In this document: piece by piece, positions 7,204 to 15,780 of the stretch | How positions within the stretch are numbered: the stretch's first letter is position 1 | How the letters are laid out: every line of letters starts with the position of its first letter | NCBI GenBank assembly: GCA_012515615.1 | Contig: JAAYYB010000212.1 | Location: 1 to 49,816, forward strand | DNA from: Fibrobacter sp. | GTDB lineage: Bacteria; Fibrobacterota; Chitinivibrionia; Chitinivibrionales; Chitinispirillaceae | DNA: 49,816 nt | Direction of reading: 5' to 3' | Notes under the pieces: generated by a model | The model's database searches: none | Told to the model about the DNA's origin: nothing | What the model saw: the letters and a program-made list of their open reading frames with translations, nothing else | Program-made: the position numbers and the translations under genes

Positions 7204-9399
7204 ATGAGTATCCGTAATGAAATAACTCAGAAAATCGAGCCCGTGGTTGTTTCCAAAGTAACTCTGCCCCTTCAGATCTCAACTTATTATGGCGAGAACA
7301 CTTTCAGTGAAATGACTATGCAGAAAATGATCTCTGAGGAGACTTACAGGGCTTTTAAACGATGGCAGGAAGAAGGTACCATAATTACCAAGGCACAGGC
7401 TGACGAGATCGCTCTTGTTATGAAAGAGTGGTCAATGTCCAAAGGGGCAACCTCCTACACGCACTGGTTCCAGCCGATGACCGGACTTACTGCTGAGAAA
7501 CATGATGCTTTCATCAGCCTCGGGCACGACGGAAATGTCATAGAGAAATTTACAGGAAGCAAGCTCATTCAGGGTGAACCGGATGCCTCATCATTTCCAT
7601 CAGGCGGAATCAGGGCCACATTTGAGGCCAGGGGATACACTGCCTGGGATCCTTCATCTCCGGCCTTTATTACCGAAGTTGACAGCGGAAAAATCCTTTG
7701 CATTCCCAGTATCTTTATTTCCTATACCGGTGACGCCCTCGATAAAAAACTTCCTCTGCTGCGCAGTGACGCGGCGCTGAGCAAAGCTTGTCTGGAGCTG
7801 CTCCGTCTTTTCGGCTATACTGACGTAAAAAATGTCATTCCGACCTGCGGACCTGAACAGGAATATTTCCTTATTGACGAAGCTTATTACAGGATGAGGC
7901 CTGACCTCGTACTTGCCGGCCGCACACTTATCGGGGCAGTTTCTCCCAAAGGACAGCAGCTTGAGGACCAGTATTTCGGTACCATAAAGGAGCGCGTTCT
8001 TAACTACATGCACGCGGTTGCCGAGGAGGCCTACAGGCTTGGAATTCCGGTCACTACCAGACACAACGAAGTTGCTCCGCATCAGTTTGAGTTCGCGCCG
8101 ATCTTTGAGCGCTCCAATCTTGCTGCCGATCATAATCAGCTGCTGATGGATATAATGAAAAAAGTCGCACACCGTCATGGCCTTGTCTGTCTGCTTCACG
8201 AAAAGCCATTTGCAGGTGTAAACGGAAGCGGAAAACATCTGAACTGGTCTGTTGCCGATGACAAAGGTAACAACCTGCTCAACCCCGGGGATACTCCTGA
8301 AGAGAATCTGCTTTTTCTTACCGTGCTCAGCGCCGTGATTCATGCTGTATACCATCATTCTGATCTGCTTCGTGCATCTGTTGCCTCTGCAGGAAACGAG
8401 CACAGGCTCGGGGCCAATGAAGCACCGCCGGCAATAGTGAGTATCTATCTTGGAGAACAGCTTACAAAAATTGTAAATATGATCGAGAATGGAAAAATGG
8501 AGAAGGCAACCAGACAGGATCTTGTAGATCTGGGTGTCAAACTGCTTCCCAGGTTTACCCGCGATACTACAGACCGCAACCGCACATCTCCGTTTGCATT
8601 TACCGGTGCCAAGTTTGAGTTCAGGGCTCTTGGAAGCTCGATGAATATTTCTACAGCCATTGCAGTAGTTAATACAATAGTTGCCGATTCTGTCGGTATT
8701 ATCACCGGGAGAATAAAATCAGGGATCTCCTCTGGCAGTGATTTCAACGCAACAGTCATGAAGGTACTCTCCGGAATCATTAAAGAATCACGGGCCATCC
8801 TTTTTGAAGGCAATAATTACTCGGAGGAATGGGCAAAAGAGGCTCAGAAACGTGGACTTCCCAATGTCGCTTCTTCAGCAGAGGCTCTTAAAGCCTTCAT
8901 AAAACCAAAAGCTGTGGAACTGTTTGAAAAGCACGGTGTTTTTTCCAGAGTAGAACTGCAGTCAAGATATACAGTCTGGCTTGAAATGTACGAAAAGGTG
9001 ATGGAGATAGAAGCCCGCACTCTGGCCGAAATGGTTAATACCCAGATTCTTCCTCAGGCTTACGAGTATCAGTCAGATATGGCCGGGGGACTTGAGATTT
9101 TAAAGAACTTGATAGATTCAGGAACGTTGAAGTTAGTTGACGGAGCGATTGATGACAGAAAAGAGGTGCTTACAAAATTATCTGCAGATATCTACTATAT
9201 CCGCAAGAATATAAAGGAAATGGAAAAAATTCTCAATAATGCCCATTCCATGGATCTGGAAGCCAGAGCGGCTTACTTTTTCTCAGATCTTAAACCTCAC
9301 ATGGAGCATGTCAGGCGCCATGTCGATGCGCTGGAAGATACTATGCCCGATTCGATATGGCTGCTTCCCAAGTACAGGGAAATGCTTTTTATCAGCTAA
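7204..9399 (+). CDS. glnN: Type III glutamine synthetase (GlnN)
   Basis: 731 aa. ATP-dependent amidation of glutamate to glutamine in the cytoplasm; the large dodecameric type III form is common in Bacteroidota, Fibrobacterota, some Firmicutes and cyanobacteria. Diagnostic blocks are present: TFEARGYTAWDP, GPEQEYFLID, the metal and glutamate-binding HNEVAPHQFE, NGSGKHLNWS and GNEHRLGANEAPPA. I start at the ATG at 7204 (AAAGG five bases upstream) rather than the in-frame GTG at 7177, which lies in the leader hairpin and has no ribosome site. A perfect 11-bp hairpin follows the stop. It is likely the main ammonia-assimilating enzyme, but nothing here shows how it is regulated. Confidence 0.95.
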   Translation: MSIRNEITQKIEPVVVSKVTLPLQISTYYGENTFSEMTMQKMISEETYRAFKRWQEEGTIITKAQADEIALVMKEWSMSKGATSYTHWFQPMTGLTAEKHDAFISLGHDGNVIEKFTGSKLIQGEPDASSFPSGGIRATFEARGYTAWDPSSPAFITEVDSGKILCIPSIFISYTGDALDKKLPLLRSDAALSKACLELLRLFGYTDVKNVIPTCGPEQEYFLIDEAYYRMRPDLVLAGRTLIGAVSPKGQQLEDQYFGTIKERVLNYMHAVAEEAYRLGIPVTTRHNEVAPHQFEFAPIFERSNLAADHNQLLMDIMKKVAHRHGLVCLLHEKPFAGVNGSGKHLNWSVADDKGNNLLNPGDTPEENLLFLTVLSAVIHAVYHHSDLLRASVASAGNEHRLGANEAPPAIVSIYLGEQLTKIVNMIENGKMEKATRQDLVDLGVKLLPRFTRDTTDRNRTSPFAFTGAKFEFRALGSSMNISTAIAVVNTIVADSVGIITGRIKSGISSGSDFNATVMKVLSGIIKESRAILFEGNNYSEEWAKEAQKRGLPNVASSAEALKAFIKPKAVELFEKHGVFSRVELQSRYTVWLEMYEKVMEIEARTLAEMVNTQILPQAYEYQSDMAGGLEILKNLIDSGTLKLVDGAIDDRKEVLTKLSADIYYIRKNIKEMEKILNNAHSMDLEARAAYFFSDLKPHMEHVRRHVDALEDTMPDSIWLLPKYREMLFIS

Positions 9400-9412
9400 C
9401 AGAACTTTCCGG

Positions 9413-9440
9413 TACTCTCACCCGTGCATGGGTGAGAGTA
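9413..9440 (+). terminator. Perfect 11-bp hairpin after glnN
   Basis: Bases 9413-9423 pair perfectly with 9430-9440 around a six-base loop (GTGCAT). There is no T tract, so it may be a processing or stability element, or a Rho-related signal, rather than an intrinsic terminator. It ends 13 bases before the rRNA methyltransferase ATG. Confidence 0.5.
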
Positions 9441-9453
9441 TAATCCATAGATT

Positions 9454-10611
9454 ATGACAGTTAAACTTGATTGCACGGCAAAGTGTCCTCATTTTTCCGA
9501 ATGTGGCGGATGTTCATTTCTGGATAAACCGTATCAGGACCAGCTTGCACTGAAACGGCAGCAGATAAAAGAAATTTTCCCGGAATGGAACTGTGAGGTT
9601 CATCCCAGCCCTGAACCTTTCTTTTATAGACACAAGGTTCAACTGCCGTTCGGTTCTGCCGCCGGTAAAATCCTGCTTGGTTGCTATTCGAAAGATTCCC
9701 ACCGGGTAATCGATCAACGCAAATGCCTCATTCAGGACAGAGATCTTACTGCAGCAGCCTATTCTGTTCGCGACTGGGCAAAAAAGTTTAAATTGACGGC
9801 CTATAATGAGAAGAACAACACCGGGTTTCTAAGGCACGTGCTTTTAAGAAAAGGCGCAGGCACGGGACAGATTCTTATCGGGCTTGTCACAAATGGAGGA
9901 CGACCTTCCGGATCGAGGTTTCTGGCTTCTAAGCTTGTCGAAATGGTAAATGAACGATTGAGCCCTGCCGCACAAGTCGCAGGAATCGTACAGAATGTCA
10001 ATGTTAGAAGAACAAACGTTGTTCTTGGAACTGAGGAACACACATGGTGGGGGAGCAGCTTTCTGAAAGAAAACCTGGGTCCCTACAGGTTCAAACTCGG
10101 GATCTCTACTTTCTTCCAGGTAAACCCTTATCAGACCCCCAACCTGTACGACGAAGTTTTAAAGTGGGTTCCTGAAGGTTCCGGCGTACTTGACTTATAC
10201 TGTGGAACAGGCAGCATTTCACTCTGGATCTCATCTCGTGCATCAGAAATATTAGGTATTGAGCAGAACAGGGCATCTGTAAGCGCTGCCCGTGCCGCGG
10301 TTGCGGCTAACGATGTCAAAAATGTCAGATTCATGGCTGGTGATGCTTCAAGTCTGTTTGATAAAGGCTGTAAAAAGGGATACCGTGTTGCTGTAGTTGA
10401 TCCGCCTAGAAAAGGACTCGAGCCGGCAATGGTTGAAAGTCTTAAAAACTCAGATCTTCAGCGCCTTATCTATGTTTCCTGTAACCCGCACTCACTGGCT
10501 ACAAATATTGAAGAACTGAAACCGCAGTTCTGCCTCCAGGCTCTGAATGGTTTTGATATGTTCCCGCATACATCCCATATTGAGTGCGTTGCGGTTCTTG
10601 AGAGAAAATAG
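9454..10611 (+). CDS. 23S rRNA (uracil-C5)-methyltransferase, RlmC/RlmD family without TRAM domain
   Basis: 385 aa. SAM-dependent formation of 5-methyluridine in rRNA. An iron-sulfur cluster motif comes first (CPHFSECGGC, with a fourth Cys in RKCLI), directly at the N-terminus, so the TRAM domain of RlmD is absent as in RlmC (~375 aa). The SAM domain has VLDLYCGTGSISL, DPPRKGLEP and the catalytic Cys in YVSCNPHSL; the base Glu is in HIECVAVLER at the end. No clear Shine-Dalgarno precedes the ATG at 9454; the only purine-rich stretch is buried in the hairpin ending at 9440. The target base (U747 or U1939 type) cannot be settled from sequence. Confidence 0.88.
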   Translation: MTVKLDCTAKCPHFSECGGCSFLDKPYQDQLALKRQQIKEIFPEWNCEVHPSPEPFFYRHKVQLPFGSAAGKILLGCYSKDSHRVIDQRKCLIQDRDLTAAAYSVRDWAKKFKLTAYNEKNNTGFLRHVLLRKGAGTGQILIGLVTNGGRPSGSRFLASKLVEMVNERLSPAAQVAGIVQNVNVRRTNVVLGTEEHTWWGSSFLKENLGPYRFKLGISTFFQVNPYQTPNLYDEVLKWVPEGSGVLDLYCGTGSISLWISSRASEILGIEQNRASVSAARAAVAANDVKNVRFMAGDASSLFDKGCKKGYRVAVVDPPRKGLEPAMVESLKNSDLQRLIYVSCNPHSLATNIEELKPQFCLQALNGFDMFPHTSHIECVAVLERK

Positions 10612-10621
10612 GACAAAAGAT

Positions 10622-10671
10622 AAGAGGACTCACTCTTACTGCTCGCTGTAAACAGCAGAGAAGTCCTCTTG
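10622..10671 (+). terminator. Hairpin after the rRNA methyltransferase gene
   Basis: AAGAGGACT at 10622-10630 pairs with AGTCCTCTT at 10663-10671 ~30 bases later, with an inner CTGCT/AGCAG step; T-rich sequence follows. Probable terminator for the plus-strand gene, immediately before the 171-bp repeat. Confidence 0.55.
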
Positions 10672-10680
10672 AATTCCTTT

Positions 10681-10851
10681 TAATCTAAAAGTCGCAGCTG
10701 GGGAGAACAAAAAACCGTAAGATGTTGAGATGATAAGGCTTGAAGGCATCGCAGGTCTTATCGACAAGGTGATAAGATCAAGATGCCTGAAAGTCTTAGC
10801 GCTCAACAGATTACGGTTTTTTACCTCATCGAACTGCGATTTTTAGGTTTA
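10681..10851. repeat. 171-bp long-hairpin repeat, copy A
   Basis: The whole element folds on itself: a ~45-bp outer arm (10685-10729) is complementary to 10799-10848 and the middle continues pairing to a CTTATC...GATAAG tip. It sits between convergent genes, and its edge supplies the stop codon of the flavodiiron gene. A second copy, inverted and roughly 90% identical by eye, is at 15488-15658. No ORF, transposase or target-site duplication was recognised, so it is a MITE- or BIME-like element or a structured RNA. Confidence 0.8.
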
Positions 10852-12009
10852 AATCTCTTTCTCGATCCTGGAAGTTATCGCTTTGAGGGTTTCCTGGTCG
10901 GGAATGTACTTTGCCTTTACTTTTTCAAGCAATTCAAAACCGCACAGTTTCAAACCCTCATCAACCTGATCGATACTCTGACCACCCCAGCCGTATGAAC
11001 CAAATGCCATTCCAATTCTCGCTTTGGGAGAGAGGGCTCGCAGATAGGTCAAAAACGCCGAAACCGGGGGAAGCATATTTGAGTTGAGTGTAGATGAGCC
11101 CACACAGATGTATCGCGCATCTACGACATCGGTCATGATATCTGAAATGTGAAATTGCTTGAGATTGAACATCTTCACTTTAACATCTCTGTTCTCAAAA
11201 CCTTCTCTTATCGCTTCTGCCATCTTTGCTGTTGAATCCCACATCGTATCGTAAACGATGATGGCAAGATTTTCTGTCTGGTTAAAAGCCCATTTGCGGT
11301 ACTTGTCTGTAATTTTATCGATGTGGGATCGCCAGATCAATCCGTGACTGGGAGCGATCATCTTAATATCGAGTTGTGATGCAGCTTCCAGCTCTTTTTG
11401 TACTTGTGAATTATAAGAGAGTACAATGTTTCCATAGTATTTCTGCGCCTCCTCGAGGACTATCCCTTCACTTATCTCATCATCAAACCTCTCCGGTGTA
11501 GCAATATGCTGGCCGAAAGAGTCGTTTGAGAAAAGGACCTTTTCCTCCGGGCAATAGCTTACCATGTTGTCGGGCCAGTGAATCATGGGTGTGAGGAGAA
11601 ATTGCAGAGTGTGCTTTCCCAGGCTGATAGAATCACCAGACTTTACAACGGAAAAATTCCAGTTTTCGCGGAAATGATCCCTGAGTCCCTTTTCGCCGTT
11701 TGGTGAGGTAACCAGTCTTGCATTTGGAATAAGATCCATAAGTTTCGGGAGCCCGCCGGAATGGTCCATCTCAACATGGTTCGATATAACAGTCTGGATT
11801 CTGGAAGGATCTATAACAGATGATATTCTGGCAAGCATTTCATCATACAGATAATGTTTTACCGTGTCAATCAATGTAATGTTATCGTCGATGATGAGAT
11901 ATGCATTGTAGGTTGATCCTCTTGGTGTAAGATACCCGTGGAAATTCCTCAGGTTCCAGTCTATTCCGCCTACCCAATAGATATTCTCTCTGATTTTGAC
12001 AGCCTTCAT
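10849..12009 (-). CDS. fprA: Flavodiiron protein (FprA/ROO family A-type flavoprotein)
   Basis: 386 aa. Cytoplasmic enzyme that reduces O2 to water (or NO to N2O) with electrons from rubredoxin or F420 systems, protecting anaerobes. Residues ~1-250 are a metallo-beta-lactamase fold with di-iron ligands HVEMDHSGG (His78, Glu80, Asp82, His83), the SNDSFGQH block and a later SHGLIW His; residues ~255-386 are a flavodoxin domain beginning IVYDTMWDSTAKMA with a CVGSSTLN loop. No rubredoxin domain is fused. AGGAG precedes the ATG. It is the last gene of the minus-strand block with the ParA pair; the stop lies at the edge of repeat A. Suggests an anaerobic lifestyle with occasional oxygen exposure. 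Confidence 0.94.
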   Translation of the reverse strand: MKAVKIRENIYWVGGIDWNLRNFHGYLTPRGSTYNAYLIIDDNITLIDTVKHYLYDEMLARISSVIDPSRIQTVISNHVEMDHSGGLPKLMDLIPNARLVTSPNGEKGLRDHFRENWNFSVVKSGDSISLGKHTLQFLLTPMIHWPDNMVSYCPEEKVLFSNDSFGQHIATPERFDDEISEGIVLEEAQKYYGNIVLSYNSQVQKELEAASQLDIKMIAPSHGLIWRSHIDKITDKYRKWAFNQTENLAIIVYDTMWDSTAKMAEAIREGFENRDVKVKMFNLKQFHISDIMTDVVDARYICVGSSTLNSNMLPPVSAFLTYLRALSPKARIGMAFGSYGWGGQSIDQVDEGLKLCGFELLEKVKAKYIPDQETLKAITSRIEKEI

Positions 12010-12065
12010 TATATTCTCCTGAATCTGGTTTGGACAAGGTTAATAGATTTATATGGAATGTTAAC

Positions 12066-12296
12066 TTACTTGCGGTATTTGACAATCATTAGAATCTTTA
12101 TTGCCGCAACAGTGAAAAGAAATGTTAAAAAAAGAATTCCGACAGCCCAGAATCGGCCCGTATGACGGGGCTTCTTTTCACTGCGGCTTCCGGAGGACTC
12201 ACTGTTGTCGATATTTCTTTCTGTGTGCTCTATTACTTTTTCAGCGAGAATGCTGTCAATATCCTGGAAAGCCGGTTCACCTTTCTGTGAGATCAT
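12066..12296 (-). CDS. Small tail-anchored membrane protein coupled to ParA-like gene
   Basis: 76 aa, not recognised as a named family. A charged, acidic-then-basic soluble part (~50 residues) is followed by one hydrophobic segment (~49-70, GRFWAVGILFLTFLFTVAAI) and a short basic tail, the layout of a C-terminally anchored protein with its body in the cytoplasm. Its ATG overlaps the stop of the ParA-like gene in an ATGA junction, which strongly supports it being real and co-translated. A simple reading is that it ties the ATPase, or the ATPase's cargo, to the membrane; that is inference. It ends 56 bases before the flavodiiron start. Confidence 0.7.
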   Translation of the reverse strand: MISQKGEPAFQDIDSILAEKVIEHTERNIDNSESSGSRSEKKPRHTGRFWAVGILFLTFLFTVAAIKILMIVKYRK

Positions 12297-13141
12297 ATGA
12301 CGCTCTCCTGATGCTCTTTACGGTTTACTATTCTCTCTCTTGCTTCTTCACTTATTCTCTGCTTTCGTCTGGCCATAACTTTTTCCCAGATCTCTTCTTC
12401 GTCCAGATCAAATAGCTCGTGCACCAGTTTAAGATAATAGGCGGCTCCACGGGAGTAAAGTCTGTGAAGGAAAAGAATTTTACCCTCTGTTACAACCTCA
12501 TCAAAAACCTGGTCAAGAGGGACATGCGTTCCTGTGACCTTACCGGGGAACAGCTTTTCCAAAGCAGCTATAAAGGCGTTCTGCCTGATTGTATTTCGAT
12601 AGAAATTAGGTATGATACGGCTGATCTTTGCACCATCAGGATATCTTGCTGATAATGTTTTTTCCATTTCCACAAGTCCGTCTACCGCAAACTGCTTAAG
12701 TTCTGTCGGTACAAATATCTCATCGGAAGCCCTTATTGCTGATTCCTGCAATTTATCAATACCCGGGGCATTGTCAATTAATACATAGTCATAAAACCTC
12801 TCCAGCCCGCAGGAATGGAAGCTGCGCCCAAGAAGCATCGGATCTGATACATCGGCATCACACAAATCTCTGCAGGATGTGATGATGTGGAGATCTTCAA
12901 TTTCAGTCTTGAAAATTGACCGGAGTAGCTGTGCGGGGGCCCCGGATGGTGAAGATAAGTAAACCTGACGTATGTTGGGCATCTTTACCCCCATACAGAG
13001 CAGTGACGAGAGATTGTGCTGGCTGTCATTGTCAATTGCCAAAACTCTGAATCCAAGCAGCGCAAGTGCCTGTGCAGTCGAACCGGTAAATGTGGTCTTG
13101 CCTACGCCGCCTTTATGATTGAGAACAGAGATGATTTTCAT
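12293..13141 (-). CDS. ParA/MinD-family P-loop ATPase, no ParB partner
   Basis: 282 aa. Deviant Walker A at residues 10-17 (KGGVGKTT), a Walker A' region with AIDNDSQHNLS, and YVLIDNAPG as Walker B. These ATPases dimerise on DNA or membrane and position chromosomes, plasmids or protein complexes. The last ~35 residues are a highly charged helix (ARRKQRISEEARERIV), not the amphipathic membrane helix of MinD. No ParB, parS cluster or replication gene is nearby, so this is an orphan positioning ATPase; its coupled partner is the small membrane protein downstream. AGAGG lies ~11 bases upstream of the ATG. Confidence 0.85.
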   Translation of the reverse strand: MKIISVLNHKGGVGKTTFTGSTAQALALLGFRVLAIDNDSQHNLSSLLCMGVKMPNIRQVYLSSPSGAPAQLLRSIFKTEIEDLHIITSCRDLCDADVSDPMLLGRSFHSCGLERFYDYVLIDNAPGIDKLQESAIRASDEIFVPTELKQFAVDGLVEMEKTLSARYPDGAKISRIIPNFYRNTIRQNAFIAALEKLFPGKVTGTHVPLDQVFDEVVTEGKILFLHRLYSRGAAYYLKLVHELFDLDEEEIWEKVMARRKQRISEEARERIVNRKEHQESVI

Positions 13142-13163
13142 AACCGGTTATGCCTCTTTTGAT

Positions 13164-14429
13164 TTACTGATCGCAACAAATTCTGTCGAGCCCGAAATCT
13201 TTCCCGATTTTCGATAGACGTTTCAGATCATCGACTGTTTTCAGGACGCCAAACATATCCGGCTCTATTGTGAGGATCAATGGGTTTGCGGCCATTGGAA
13301 AAATATCGGTAGCAGCGTACCCGATTTTTGGCGAGCGGGGGAGATCCGGCAGGACCTCTTTGGGCGGTGTCGCATAATCGGGCAGGTCGCTTTTTTTTAG
13401 AAGAGCTGAATCGAATGCATAAAAACCTGTGTTTAAAGGCAGGTGATATTCTCCGGAACTATCCTTCAACTGACGAGTTTTCTCATTTCTGACATCCTGC
13501 TCAAGAATCACAGTAGATTCCTTTGTGTCTTTTACAATGGTCACAAATGTTCCGAAAGGATCTTTTTCAGGAAACTCTTTCCTCATGATTCCCACTCCAA
13601 GACAGTCGTGTCTATTCAACGCCTCGGCCATCACAGGAAGAAGGTTTTGATGATACAGGGCCGTTGCCTGTACAACGATGATTTTTCTGCAGCCAAGGCT
13701 CTCCAGCCAATCGAGGGCTGATCCCTCCTTTTGACCCTGACTTTGCTTAAGTTTCATCAGCGGTCCCCCGGTTTCATCCGGCTGGGTGATGATCTGTGGC
13801 ATGCCTTTATCGTTGATTACATATGCCGCTTTTTCATCGGAGGTAAAATGGATCCGCTTTTCCTGGGCGACTGTGATCAGATGGCGTAAACCAAAGTTGT
13901 TATTTTCTCTTAATATCTCAGGAATAACTCTTGCAGTAGTCGAGTTTTCCGGACCAGTAGTCACAATAACCGGGATATCTATTTTCGATTCCCGGCAAAG
14001 GTTGGCTACCATGGTAAGGTTTATTTGAAGCGGTCCGGATTCTTTGGGGAAACCTGGTACAGGGTAGGTCGCTTTTGTAAAATTTACGAGCTTCAAGGGA
14101 GGTATGCCCTGTTTGATCAGGCTCAGCCTTAGTCTCTCTCCCTCACCACCGGCAGTGAATACAAGTGCATACCCTTTGAGAGATGCGGGGGTAGCTTTTA
14201 TTGAACTGCTTTTGATAAATGATGGAAACTTCTGGGTCATGTTGCTGAGTAAACCCCTGGAACTGCTCATATTTTCTATGGCCCGGTGTTTTTTTTCAAG
14301 CTGTGATTTAAAAATATCGGGAGAAAAGTTCCGGTTCATACTGTCTATGATGATCTTCTGCTGCGGGCCTGTTAATGATTCGAAACTGTGGATAGAATTG
14401 CTTAAGTTTGCAAGATCCCAGAGTCTCAT
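13164..14429 (-). CDS. UDP-sugar pyrophosphorylase-like nucleotidyltransferase
   Basis: 421 aa. The signature is at residues 91-100 (FTAGGEGERL), the glycine-rich nucleotide loop of the UDPGP/AGX fold (LAGGxGTRLG). Further blocks are PVIVTTGPEN, a QPDETGGP stretch at the uridine site and LPLNTGFYAFD. It probably joins UTP (or another NTP) to a sugar-1-phosphate, for example GlcNAc-1-P, glucose-1-P or galactose-1-P; the exact substrate cannot be told. The Arg of the loop is retained, but the spacing after it (LRLSLIKQG) differs from classical UGPases, so a divergent subfamily is likely. AGAGGA precedes the ATG; 22 bases separate it from the ParA-like gene. Confidence 0.72.
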   Translation of the reverse strand: MRLWDLANLSNSIHSFESLTGPQQKIIIDSMNRNFSPDIFKSQLEKKHRAIENMSSSRGLLSNMTQKFPSFIKSSSIKATPASLKGYALVFTAGGEGERLRLSLIKQGIPPLKLVNFTKATYPVPGFPKESGPLQINLTMVANLCRESKIDIPVIVTTGPENSTTARVIPEILRENNNFGLRHLITVAQEKRIHFTSDEKAAYVINDKGMPQIITQPDETGGPLMKLKQSQGQKEGSALDWLESLGCRKIIVVQATALYHQNLLPVMAEALNRHDCLGVGIMRKEFPEKDPFGTFVTIVKDTKESTVILEQDVRNEKTRQLKDSSGEYHLPLNTGFYAFDSALLKKSDLPDYATPPKEVLPDLPRSPKIGYAATDIFPMAANPLILTIEPDMFGVLKTVDDLKRLSKIGKDFGLDRICCDQ

Positions 14430-14592
14430 GGTTTCCTCTCCCTGGTGGGTTAAATTTATTATTAAAAATACTTGAGGAATCCCGCCTTGGTGTAAAAGAT
14501 GCTTATTTATACAAGAATAATTTTTTTTAGTGCTAACAGTTCAAGCAATTACATAATTTTATGAATAAATCGCTTAATCCCGAGGAACGGTC

Positions 14593-15441
14593 ATGGGTGA
14601 GTTGCAGGAGATAAATCCATCCCAAAATACTCTTGTGTCTTCTTTGAGTGTAATTCTTCCAATACACCAGGCAGATAACTCCATGATGCCTTTTGTTCAT
14701 GCCCTCAAGCTTGCCTTTGCGTCAAAAGGTGAACTGGAGATAGTTGATGTAAGGAGAGAAGATGAGGCTTTAGAGTACATAGGGGTGAGAGCTTTGCTGG
14801 AAAAGTGGGGCGTTCTTCCAAATAGCTCAAAGCGAAGTGATGTTATTGATGCCGGGATTAGAATTAAGAAAATCGTAAAATCCGGAAACAAAAAAGCTGA
14901 AATAATCAAACGGATCAGGCGTCACTCTCATGATCTTCTGGTTATAGGCACAAAATCTGTCAAGGGAATAGGGGCGATTTTCGGAAGAGATCTGGCCGAA
15001 TACCTTGCCGATTATTTCCGACACAATACTCTATTTATCCCTTCAGGTTCCCGCCCGTTTGTCGATATGAACACCGGCAATGTCAATCTCAACAATATAG
15101 TCGTGCCTGTTGAAAGTGCAGAATTTTTTAATCCCGCTATAGAAAAAATTAGAAAACTGCTGGAATTATTTCCAGAAGTCAATGCCAGAATAATTGGACT
15201 GCATGTTGGCAACAGGTTCCCTGATGTAGATCACTCAATGTTGAGTGGCTTGAACTGGGAAACTGAGTTGCGTAAAGAATCGGTACATTCTTCTATTATC
15301 AGCAGTTGCAGAGATCACAACGCCGATCTGTTAGTCATGGGGACAAACGGAAGGCAGGGTTTATCCCAGATACTGATCGGAAGTAATACAGAGCAGGTTC
15401 TCAGAGAATCTCAATGTCCGGTACTGTCAATTGCTGTTTAA
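14593..15441 (+). CDS. Tandem universal stress protein (two UspA domains)
   Basis: 282 aa, two Usp domains (~15-145 and ~150-282). The C-terminal domain has the full ATP-binding signature G-x2-G-x9-G-S in GTNGRQGLSQILIGSN and ends in CPVLSIAV. The N-terminal domain has a degenerate version (IGTKSVKGIGAIFGRD), so probably only the second half binds nucleotide. GAGGA sits just before the ATG. It is followed by a perfect hairpin and then repeat B. Divergently placed from the minus-strand block; role in stress survival is by family only. Confidence 0.88.
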   Translation: MGELQEINPSQNTLVSSLSVILPIHQADNSMMPFVHALKLAFASKGELEIVDVRREDEALEYIGVRALLEKWGVLPNSSKRSDVIDAGIRIKKIVKSGNKKAEIIKRIRRHSHDLLVIGTKSVKGIGAIFGRDLAEYLADYFRHNTLFIPSGSRPFVDMNTGNVNLNNIVVPVESAEFFNPAIEKIRKLLELFPEVNARIIGLHVGNRFPDVDHSMLSGLNWETELRKESVHSSIISSCRDHNADLLVMGTNGRQGLSQILIGSNTEQVLRESQCPVLSIAV

Positions 15442-15446
15442 ATTGA

Positions 15447-15471
15447 AACAGCAGGGTAGAACCCTGCTGTT
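15447..15471 (+). terminator. Terminator-like hairpin after the universal stress gene
   Basis: AACAGCAGGGT (15447-15457) pairs perfectly with ACCCTGCTGTT (15461-15471) around an AGA loop. The T run after it is poor. Confidence 0.6.
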
Positions 15472-15487
15472 CTCATAAGGGTACCTT

Positions 15488-15658
15488 TAACCTAAAAATC
15501 GCAGTTGGATGAGGCAAAAAATCGTAACCTGTTGAGCGCTAAGGCTTTCAGGCGTCTTGATCTTATCACCTTGTCGATAAGACCTGCTACGCCTTCAAGC
15601 CTTATCATCCCAACACCTTACGATTTTTTACTCTCCCCATCTGCGACTTTTAGGTTTA
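15488..15658. repeat. 171-bp long-hairpin repeat, copy B (inverted relative to copy A)
   Basis: Reverse complement of copy A (10681-10851) at roughly 90% identity by eye, same length. Several differences fall on paired positions in both arms: for example TCGTAA/TTACGA here against CCGTAA/TTACGG in copy A, and GGCGTC/TACGCC against GGCATC/GATGCC. Paired changes mean the hairpin itself is maintained. Like copy A it lies between convergent genes. Confidence 0.8.
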
Positions 15659-15728
15659 AAAATTCATTTTTCGCTGTGCCTGGCGCAGCGAATCCATCCA
15701 GAGAATAGTTGAGACCGGGGAAGATGGT

Positions 15729-15746
15729 TTCCGGCCTTCGCCGGAA
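15729..15746. repeat. Short GC-rich palindrome, REP-like
   Basis: TTCCGGC (15729-15735) and GCCGGAA (15740-15746) around a CTTC loop, followed by TGACGGAG. This CCGGCxxxxGCCGGAATGACG pattern is a familiar dispersed palindrome in many bacterial genomes. It lies in the same 339-base convergent gap as repeat B (15442-15780). Confidence 0.5.
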
Positions 15747-15780
15747 TGACGGAGCAGGGGGATGATATGGAAAATCAAAC

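Noticed and set aside
7654-8403. 249-codon open frame on the minus strand inside glnN
   Set aside because: It is fully antisense to the conserved core of GS III, has no recognisable domain and no ribosome site; a composition shadow of the real gene.
12293-13141. Plasmid partition locus
   Set aside because: No ParB, replication protein or parS-like iterons, and surrounding genes are chromosomal housekeeping genes.
10681-15658. Composite transposon bounded by repeats A and B
   Set aside because: No transposase or integrase in between, no target-site duplications seen, and each repeat is itself a full hairpin at a convergent gene end; kept only as a repeat-pair finding.
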